Below, piece after piece: positions 41,383 through 46,979 of a stretch of 46,979 bases of DNA; position 1 is the stretch's first letter, and each line of letters starts with the position of its first letter. Under the pieces are notes generated by a model, which worked only from the letters and a program-made list of their open reading frames with translations, searched no databases and was not told where the DNA came from. Where the stretch lies: contig NZ_NRRL01000029.1 of the NCBI RefSeq assembly GCF_016583645.1, forward strand, positions 1-46,979, read 5' to 3'. The position numbers and the translations under genes are program-made. Source of the DNA: Rhodovibrio sodomensis. GTDB taxonomy: Bacteria; Pseudomonadota; Alphaproteobacteria; Kiloniellales; Rhodovibrionaceae.

Positions 41383-42246
41383 ATGCCTCTGATCATCGGC
41401 GCGATCATCGTGATCGTCTGCACGCTCGGCGGGTATGCCGCCCTGGGCGGCAAGGTCGCCGTGCTGTGGCAGCCGTTCGAGGTGGTGATCATCTGCGGCG
41501 CGGCGCTGGGCGGCTACATCATCGCCAACCCGACCAACGTGCTGCGCCGGACGCTGGGCGCGGTGCGCATGGCGATGCGCGGGTCGAGCGCGCGCAAGCA
41601 GACCTACCTCGACCTGCTGAGCCTGCTTTATCAGCTGCTCAAGCTCGCCAAGCAGAAGGGCAACCTGGCGCTCGAGACGCACATCGAGGCGCCCGTAGAC
41701 AGCCAACTGTTCCAGCAGTTCCCCACGATCGCCAAGAACGCAGTGATGATGACTTTCCTGTGCGATCACCTCCGGCTGATCACCATGGGCTCGGAGGATC
41801 CGCACGAGATGGAAGCGCTGATGGACGAGGAGATCGAAACCGTCAGCCACGAGAACCAGAAGGTCGCGGGCGCCCTGCAGACGGTGGCCGACGGCCTGCC
41901 GGCGCTGGGCATCGTCGCCGCCGTGCTGGGCGTGATCAAGACGATGGGCGCGATCTCCGAGCCGCCGGAGGTGCTGGGCAAGCTGATCGGCGGCGCGCTG
42001 GTCGGCACCTTCCTAGGCGTCTGGCTGTCCTACGGCTTCGTCGGCCCGATCGCGAGCAAGGCCAAGCAGATGTACGAGGACGAGGACAAGTTCCTGCACT
42101 GCATCAAGTCGGCGCTGCTGGCGCACATGAACGGCGCCGCCCCGACCGTCTCGGTCGAGTTCGCCCGCAAGGTTCTCTACCGCGACCAGCGGCCGAGCTT
42201 CTACGAGGTCGAGGACGCCGTCGGCGCGCTGCCGCCGGTCGCCTGA
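41383..42246 (+). CDS. motA: Flagellar motor stator protein MotA
   Basis: This 287-residue inner-membrane protein forms the proton-conducting stator with MotB. It has four membrane segments: LIIGAIIVIVCTLGGYAALG, FEVVIICGAALGGYIIANP, and two late ones. The conserved Pro lies in VADGLPALGIVAAVLGVIKT and the last segment begins LIGGALVGTFLGVWLSYGFV. The cytoplasmic loop carries charged residues that contact FliG. It is followed by motB after 58 nt with the same orientation. No flagellar structural genes are nearby, as is common for stator genes. A small palindrome (41331-41343) lies upstream. Confidence 0.95.
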   Translation: MPLIIGAIIVIVCTLGGYAALGGKVAVLWQPFEVVIICGAALGGYIIANPTNVLRRTLGAVRMAMRGSSARKQTYLDLLSLLYQLLKLAKQKGNLALETHIEAPVDSQLFQQFPTIAKNAVMMTFLCDHLRLITMGSEDPHEMEALMDEEIETVSHENQKVAGALQTVADGLPALGIVAAVLGVIKTMGAISEPPEVLGKLIGGALVGTFLGVWLSYGFVGPIASKAKQMYEDEDKFLHCIKSALLAHMNGAAPTVSVEFARKVLYRDQRPSFYEVEDAVGALPPVA

Positions 42247-42304
42247 CCGCCACCCCGCGAATCTCTAACCGCTTCTCCCCCAACCGGACAGGACCGGCGC
42301 TTTC

Positions 42305-43258
42305 ATGGCCGAGGATTCCAACCGCCCGCAGATCATTGTCAAAAAGAAGAAGAAGGGCGGGCACGGCGGCCACCATGGCGGCGCCTGGAAGGTCGCCTAC
42401 GCCGACTTCGTCACCGCCATGATGGCGTTCTTCCTGCTGCTCTGGCTGATCAGCGCGACCACCGAGGAGCAGAAGGAAGGCATCGCCGATTACTTCACGC
42501 CGTCGACCGTGACCCAGAGCGATTCCGGCGCCGGCATGATCCTCAGCGGGCGGACGATGAGCGACGAGGGCGCACTGATCAGCGACCGCGCGCCGGTGGG
42601 CGTCAATATGAGCCTGCCGTCGCCGTCCGGCCCCGACAACGACCGCGAAGTCCAGGACCTCGCCAAGCAGCTCGCGGAACGCGAACGGCGGAACTTCGAG
42701 GATGCCGAGGAGAAGCTGAAACAGGCCGTCGCGGCGATCCCGGAGCTGTCGGACCTGGCCGACCAGGTGCTGGTCGACTACACGCCGGAAGGAATGCGCA
42801 TCCAGCTGGTCGACGCGCGCGAGAACGCGATGTTCAAACTCGGCAGCGCCGAGCCCAAGCAACATACCCGCGACTTGCTGGCGCTGGTCGCCCAGGCGAT
42901 CCAGGACCTGCCCAATCAGGTCGCCGTGAAGGGCCACACCGACGCGACCCCGTTCGCTGGCGGCGGCGACTACTCCAACTGGGAACTGTCGGCCGACCGC
43001 GCGAACGCCAGCCGCCGGGTGCTGCTGCGCGCCGGCCTCAAGCCCGACCGGATCGGCCGGGTGGTTGGCCGCGCCGCGCAGGACCCGCTGATGCCCGAGG
43101 AACCCGAAAACGCCCGCAACCGGCGGATCTCGATCGTGCTGTTGAACCAGGACCACGCGGCTGAAGCGCGGGAACGCGCCGCGGAAGCCGCCAGGTCCGG
43201 CAGCGACGGCTTGCAGACCGGCCCCTCGATCGTCCGCGACACGCCGGACGCGGGGTAG
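42305..43258 (+). CDS. motB: Flagellar motor stator protein MotB
   Basis: This 317-residue partner of MotA begins with a basic tail (IVKKKKKGGHGGHHGGAW). A single membrane segment carries the proton-binding Asp34 (AYADFVTAMMAFFLLLWLIS), and a plug/linker region follows. The OmpA-like peptidoglycan-binding domain lies at about residues 175-285 (VAVKGHTDATPFAGGGDYSN, WELSADRANASRRVLLRAGL, NRRISIVLLN). It anchors the stator to the cell wall. The ATG at 42305 follows an AGGA site. Downstream lies a 367-base gap with a degraded palindromic repeat. Confidence 0.95.
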   Translation: MAEDSNRPQIIVKKKKKGGHGGHHGGAWKVAYADFVTAMMAFFLLLWLISATTEEQKEGIADYFTPSTVTQSDSGAGMILSGRTMSDEGALISDRAPVGVNMSLPSPSGPDNDREVQDLAKQLAERERRNFEDAEEKLKQAVAAIPELSDLADQVLVDYTPEGMRIQLVDARENAMFKLGSAEPKQHTRDLLALVAQAIQDLPNQVAVKGHTDATPFAGGGDYSNWELSADRANASRRVLLRAGLKPDRIGRVVGRAAQDPLMPEEPENARNRRISIVLLNQDHAAEARERAAEAARSGSDGLQTGPSIVRDTPDAG

Positions 43259-43328
43259 ACGGCCATGGTCCGCGACGGGTCGGCGCTGCACGAAGATCAC
43301 CTGCGGCCGCCCCTCTCTGCCCCAGCAT

Positions 43329-43354
43329 TGCCGCCCCGTACTGCCGCCCCGTAC
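43329..43354. repeat. 13-bp tandem duplication
   Basis: TGCCGCCCCGTAC at 43329-43341 is repeated exactly at 43342-43354. Confidence 0.9.
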
Positions 43355-43375
43355 TGTTGCGTGGAGACGTTTGAG

Positions 43376-43489
43376 GTCCTTCGACACCGACGCCTGCGCC
43401 CATCCCTAGGCAGGATTCAGGTATTTGTGTATCTGGCACGTCCCCTAACTTGATGCTGAGGTGCTGGCGGCCACGCCAAGGTGTCGAAG
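43376..43489. repeat. Dispersed long palindromic element, degraded copy 3
   Basis: The outer arm CCTTCGACACC (43378-43388) pairs with GGTGTCGAAG (43480-43489). Between them CGACGCCTGCGCC and TGATGCTGAGGTGCTGG parallel the corresponding parts of copies 1 and 2. The central TTATAAG is lost and the inner arms no longer pair well, so this copy looks old or decayed. Confidence 0.6.
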
Positions 43490-43625
43490 CCCGCCACACG
43501 GCGGCCTTGCGAGCGGTCGCCAGGCCACCTCGACCGGCGGCGCCGTTGCAGCTGCCCGACGCCGTTCAAAGCGCCCGATAAAGCGGCATTGCACCGCGGG
43601 CCATGCGCCGCCATGCTGCGGTGCA

Positions 43626-44156
43626 ATGGCCCGCCGCACCACCCTGCCCGCCCGTCCCAATCCCGTGCCGGCCGTCCGCGCGTGGGACGGCGACGCGCCC
43701 GATCCGCTGGGCGCGCCGGAACTTTACGACGGCGTGCTGTGGCGGCGGACGCTCGCGTTCTTCGTCGACCTGTTCGTCCTCGGCTTCGTCTATCTCGCGA
43801 TCGGTTTCCTGGCGACGCTGGCGACCGCGCTCACCTTCGGGGCGCTGGCGCCGGTGCAGGCCGCGGTGATGGCGCTGCTGCCCTCGATCTACGCCGCGAT
43901 GACGATCCACTGGTTCGGCGGGACGCCCGGCATGCGCGCCCTCGGCCTTACGGTGCGCGACTGGCGCGGGCGGCCGTGCGGCCTGGCCCAGGGGTTCCTG
44001 ATGGCGGTGGTGTTCTACGCCAGCTTCGGATTGACATCGGGCCTGATCATGCTGGTGCCGCTGTTCTCGGACCGGCGGCGCACGGCCCACGACATGCTGG
44101 CGGCGACCGTGGTGGTCCGCGCCGCCCACGCGCCCGCGACCGGGCACCGGGGGTGA
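43626..44156 (+). CDS. RDD-family membrane protein
   Basis: This 176-residue protein has an RDD domain: VLWRRTLAFFVDLFVLGFVY with the eponymous Arg and Asp in the first helix. A second helix pair around FGALAPVQAAVMALLPSIYA and the motif HWFGGTPGMRALGLTVRDWR follow. A last helix and a cytoplasmic RRRTAHDMLAATVVV end the protein. RDD proteins are inner-membrane proteins of mostly unknown role; some act in ion or small-molecule transport. The ATG at 43626 lacks a clear ribosome-binding site, but the residues upstream of it derive from the repeat element and are not protein-like. It is not obviously linked to motB or to the ATP-grasp gene. Confidence 0.82.
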   Translation: MARRTTLPARPNPVPAVRAWDGDAPDPLGAPELYDGVLWRRTLAFFVDLFVLGFVYLAIGFLATLATALTFGALAPVQAAVMALLPSIYAAMTIHWFGGTPGMRALGLTVRDWRGRPCGLAQGFLMAVVFYASFGLTSGLIMLVPLFSDRRRTAHDMLAATVVVRAAHAPATGHRG

Positions 44157-44332
44157 GCGCCCCGCGCGTCTGCGGCGTCGGCGTGCCGCGTGCGGGCCAG
44201 CCGGCCGGCGTTAGCTGGTCAACCGGACGCGCCTGCTGTCATACTGCCCTGACTTTGCCCGTTGTACCGGCCGCACGCCCGGCCGCGCCGCGGCTTCCCG
44301 CGTTATGATCCGCGCCTGGAGGAATCTTCCCC

Positions 44333-45856
44333 ATGACCGCCGGCAAACAGCAGCAGTCGCAAAGCGCCGTCCGGGCGAGCAAGGCCCCGCCCGAAACGCC
44401 GGCGGCCGCCCCGATCAGCCGGCCCGGGCTGTTGTCGAGCTACGATCCAGGGGGGTCTTACTGCGAGCTGCTGGGCCTGAGCGGCGAGGTCACCGAGGCG
44501 ACCCAGACGATCCTGGAGCGGATCAACCAGATGGACGAGGCCAGCCTGCGCGCCCGCGCCCGGGACGCCGAGCTGGAGCTCTACAACTACGGCATCACGT
44601 TCACGGTCTATACCGAGAAGGACTCGATCGACCGCATCCTCCCATTCGACGTCATTCCCCGGGTGATCGCGCCGCCTGACTGGCGCACCCTGGATTACGG
44701 AGTGCGCCAGCGGGTGACGGCGATCAACGCGTTCCTGTGGGACGTCTACCACGACGGCAAGATCCTGAAGGACGGCGTGGTGCCGCGCGGCCTGGTGGTC
44801 GGCAACGCCAACTACCGCCCCGAGATGGAGGGGATGGACGTTCCGCAGGGGACCTACGTCCAGATCAACGGCACCGACCTGATCCGCGGTCACGACGGCG
44901 CGTTCTACGTTCTGGAGGACAACGCGCGCACGCCGTCCGGCGTGTCCTACGTGGTCGAGAACCGGCACCTGATGCTGCGCACCTTCCCGGACCTGATGGA
45001 GAGCGTGCCGGTGCGCCCGGTGTCCGACTACGGGCAGAAGCTGCGCGAGGCGCTGGGCGAGACCGCGCCCGATGGCGCCGACGATCCGGTGGTCGTGCTG
45101 CTGTCGCCGGGGACCTACAACAGCGCCTATTTCGAGCACATCTTCCTGGCCCGCGAGATGGGCGTGCCCCTGGTCGAGGGCCGCGACCTCGTGGTCGAGG
45201 ACGACCGCGTCTACATGAAGACGATTCGCGGCCCCCAGCGGGTCGACATGATCTACCGGCGGATCAACGACGACTTCCTGGACCCGGAGGTGTTCAACCC
45301 GAACAGCATGCTGGGCGTGCCCGGGCTGATGCGCGCCTACTGGAAGGGCAATGTCGGGCTCGCCAACGCGGTCGGCACCGGGATCGCCGACGACAAGGCG
45401 GTCTACGCCTACATGCCGCGGATCATCCAGTACTACCTGGGCGAGGATCCGGCGATCCAGAACGTCGAGACGCACATCTGCCGGGAAAAGGAGGGCCTGC
45501 AGTACACCCTCGACAACCTGGACAAGCTGGTGGTCAAGCCGGTCGGCGAGGCCGGCGGCTACGGCATCACCGTGGGTCCGCACGCCAGCCGCGAAGAGCT
45601 CGATCACTGCCGGGAAAAGCTGCTGGCCGACCCGGCGAACTACATCTCGCAGCCGATGATCGACTTGTCGGTCTCACCCACCCTGGTCGACGAGGGGATC
45701 GAACCCCGCCGCGTCGACCTGCGGCCGTTCGCCGTCACCGGCAAGGACACCTGGGTGTTGCCAGGCGGCCTCAGCCGGGTGGCGCTGCGGCGCGGCTCGA
45801 TCATCGTCAACTCCAGCCAAGGCGGCGGATCGAAGGATACCTGGGTCCTTGAGTAA
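44333..45856 (+). CDS. Circularly permuted ATP-grasp family protein
   Basis: This 507-residue protein belongs to the circularly permuted ATP-grasp (type 2) family, predicted amide- or peptide-bond-forming ligases of unknown product. Recognisable stretches are YGITFTVYTEKDSIDRILPF, AINAFLWDVYHDGKILKDGV, INGTDLIRGHDGAFYVLEDN and RTPSGVSYVVENRHLM. MIYRRINDDFLDPEVFNPNS, LVVKPVGEAGGYGITVGP and ISQPMIDLSVSPTLV follow. The glycine-rich VGEAGGYG and acidic residues fit nucleotide and metal binding. The ATG follows GGAGGA. Its end overlaps the alpha-E gene by 8 nt, so the two are one translational unit. Confidence 0.9.
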   Translation: MTAGKQQQSQSAVRASKAPPETPAAAPISRPGLLSSYDPGGSYCELLGLSGEVTEATQTILERINQMDEASLRARARDAELELYNYGITFTVYTEKDSIDRILPFDVIPRVIAPPDWRTLDYGVRQRVTAINAFLWDVYHDGKILKDGVVPRGLVVGNANYRPEMEGMDVPQGTYVQINGTDLIRGHDGAFYVLEDNARTPSGVSYVVENRHLMLRTFPDLMESVPVRPVSDYGQKLREALGETAPDGADDPVVVLLSPGTYNSAYFEHIFLAREMGVPLVEGRDLVVEDDRVYMKTIRGPQRVDMIYRRINDDFLDPEVFNPNSMLGVPGLMRAYWKGNVGLANAVGTGIADDKAVYAYMPRIIQYYLGEDPAIQNVETHICREKEGLQYTLDNLDKLVVKPVGEAGGYGITVGPHASREELDHCREKLLADPANYISQPMIDLSVSPTLVDEGIEPRRVDLRPFAVTGKDTWVLPGGLSRVALRRGSIIVNSSQGGGSKDTWVLE

Positions 45857-46817
45857 CCTGCTGGCACGCTACGTGGAGGCGATCTTCTGGCTGGCCCGCT
45901 ACATCGAGCGGGCGGAGAACATCGCCCGGATCATCGACGTCAACGAGACCTTCTCGCGCGATAGCCGGGGCGGCCAGAACTGGTCGTCCGTGCTGCAGCT
46001 GTACGCCGACGACACGCGCTACCGGGAGATCTACGGCGCGCCGACCGCCGAGGGGGTGATCCACTTCTACACGCTGGACGCCAGCAATCCCTCGTCGATC
46101 GTCTCCGCGCTGAAGATCGCGCGGGAGAACGCGCGCACCCTGCGTCCCCTGATCTCGACCGAGATGTGGACGCAGATGAACATGTTCCATAACCGGCTGC
46201 GTGCGATGTCGGCTGACGAAGTGCAGAAGCCGCGGCTGCCGCGCTTTTGCGCGTTCGTGAAGGAAGGCTGCCACACCCACTATGGGATCACCGAGGGGAC
46301 CTTCTACCGCGACGAGGGCTGGTACTTCTACCAGCTGGGCCGCAACCTGGAACGCGCCGACCAGACCACCCGCGCGCTCGACACCAAGTACCATCTGCTG
46401 CTGCCGAGCGTGCAGGACGTCGGCTCGCCGCTCGACGTGTCGCAGTGGAACGCGCTGCTGCGCTCAGTGTCCGGCTACCACGCCTTTCGACGGGTCCACC
46501 CGTCCGGCATGACCCCGGCCGACGTCGCCGGCTTCCTGCTGTTCCACCAGTCGTTCCCGCGCTCGGTCGTGTGCTGTGTCGAGACGGTCGACGAGACCCT
46601 GCACGCCCTGCGCGGCCAGTACGCGCTCACTGGCGGCGCCGACGCCATGGAGCGTCTGGACGAACTGCGCAGCGAGATGCGCAACGCCCAAATCCGGGAA
46701 GTCCTTAAAACCGGGCTGCACGAATATCTGGACGGGTTGCAGGGCGAGCTGATCAAGGTCAGTCAGGCGTTGGGCCGCGACTTCTTCGGCTACGCCGCCG
46801 CCGACCCGGCCGAATAG
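45849..46817 (+). CDS. Alpha-E domain protein
   Basis: This 322-residue all-helical protein is of the alpha-E family, named for conserved Glu in helices. Markers are VEAIFWLARYIERAENIARI at the N-terminus, ARENARTLRPLISTEMWTQM, and YFYQLGRNLERADQTTRALD. Family members are nearly always encoded next to circularly permuted ATP-grasp and transglutaminase-like genes, and are thought to be part of the same peptide-modifying or synthesising system, whose product is unknown. The start is a TTG at 45849 inside the end of the ATP-grasp gene. The usual transglutaminase-like gene does not follow in the remaining 160 bases. Confidence 0.9.
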   Translation: MSNLLARYVEAIFWLARYIERAENIARIIDVNETFSRDSRGGQNWSSVLQLYADDTRYREIYGAPTAEGVIHFYTLDASNPSSIVSALKIARENARTLRPLISTEMWTQMNMFHNRLRAMSADEVQKPRLPRFCAFVKEGCHTHYGITEGTFYRDEGWYFYQLGRNLERADQTTRALDTKYHLLLPSVQDVGSPLDVSQWNALLRSVSGYHAFRRVHPSGMTPADVAGFLLFHQSFPRSVVCCVETVDETLHALRGQYALTGGADAMERLDELRSEMRNAQIREVLKTGLHEYLDGLQGELIKVSQALGRDFFGYAAADPAE

Positions 46818-46872
46818 CCGCGCCGCGCCCCGCCCGCCGGTTCGCATGGGCCCAGGGGAATCGGGTGAACGG

Positions 46873-46979
46873 TTATGCGGTCACGAGGCTGGCCAGGAAG
46901 TCGTCGTCCCAGGCGGCACATTTGCGTCGCAGGCGAATAGACTTTGTGCCAGGAGCGTTGCGGAAAAGGTTGTGGGCGA
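46873..46979 (-). CDS. Unidentified ORF, C-terminal end only
   Basis: A minus-strand frame open from the right edge ends at TAA (46875-46873). It codes about 34 residues including SIRLRRKCAAWDDDFLASLV. No family was recognised; a transposase tail or a metabolic enzyme are both possible. It converges on the alpha-E gene, with 55 bases between the two stops and nothing notable in them. Confidence 0.35.
   Translation of the reverse strand, partial: AHNLFRNAPGTKSIRLRRKCAAWDDDFLASLVTA

Larger units (their letters stand above)
43259..43625. other. Intergenic region between motB and the RDD gene
   Basis: No gene is seen in these 367 bases. The stretch holds a 13-bp tandem duplication (43329-43354) and a degraded copy of the long palindromic element (43376-43489). 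The RDD-gene promoter should lie after the repeat. Confidence 0.6.

Noticed and set aside
1..46979. CRISPR arrays, rRNA or tRNA genes, phage genes, attachment sites
   Set aside because: No regularly spaced direct repeats, no cloverleaf or rRNA-like sequence and no phage structural genes were recognised. The only direct repeats are the 49-bp and 13-bp tandem duplications.

Overview
The window is GC-rich (well above 60% by eye), gene-dense DNA from a free-living, motile alphaproteobacterium, most likely a Rhodospirillales-type lineage. Supporting signs are an LdtR-type MarR regulator, an alaC-hom-glpX-recJ gene order, MotA/MotB, a PHA synthase, a DctPQM TRAP transporter tied to malonate genes, and frequent GTG/TTG starts. 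The genus call is inference; no rRNA or tRNA was seen to anchor it.

Layout. 1-735: the 3' end of an IS630-type transposase and a gene-poor stretch. 736-4302: a leftward livGFHM branched-chain amino acid ABC transporter without its binding protein. 4439-7462: a small DUF6898-like gene, a rhomboid protease, the lrgAB pair and a convergent LdtR-type regulator. 7644-13901: three leftward valine-degradation enzymes (3-hydroxyisobutyrate dehydrogenase, 3-hydroxyisobutyryl-CoA hydrolase, isobutyryl-CoA dehydrogenase-like) with msrA and the rightward minCDE division-site operon lying between them. 14056-14567: a low-GC HicB-like/HicA pair facing tail to tail. 14766-22128: sulfur and aspartate-family metabolism (metY; alaC-hom-glpX-recJ). 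22129-28782: an OmpA-like lipoprotein, class I PHA synthase, two alpha/beta hydrolases and an ornithine-decarboxylase-type enzyme. 28931-37335: a DUF547 protein, then a malonate module: malonyl-CoA decarboxylase and TRAP transporter leftward, a GntR regulator and malonyl-CoA synthetase rightward, with a TTGTATACAA operator between. 37547-46817: a penicillin-acylase-family enzyme, threonine ammonia-lyase, motAB, an RDD protein and a circularly permuted ATP-grasp/alpha-E pair. An unidentified leftward ORF enters from the right edge.

How the genes work together. The clearest functional unit is the malonate module: uptake by DctPQM, activation by MatB and decarboxylation by MatA to acetyl-CoA, with MatR binding its own promoter. 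Acetyl-CoA supply also fits the nearby PHA synthase. The liv transporter and the valine enzymes suggest branched-chain amino acid use. LrgAB, LdtR, the rhomboid protease and the OmpA lipoprotein are envelope functions.

Non-coding structure is unusually rich. There are three copies of a dispersed long palindrome (12583, 37346, 43376), a triple hairpin array (18139-18283), a MITE-like element (16099-16250), a 49-bp tandem duplication before lrgA, and paired TTGCG/CGCAA palindromes before phaC. Three convergent gene pairs end in interlocked 4-nt stop codons (CTAG or CTAA). The other convergent junctions carry a terminator, a hairpin or a palindromic repeat.
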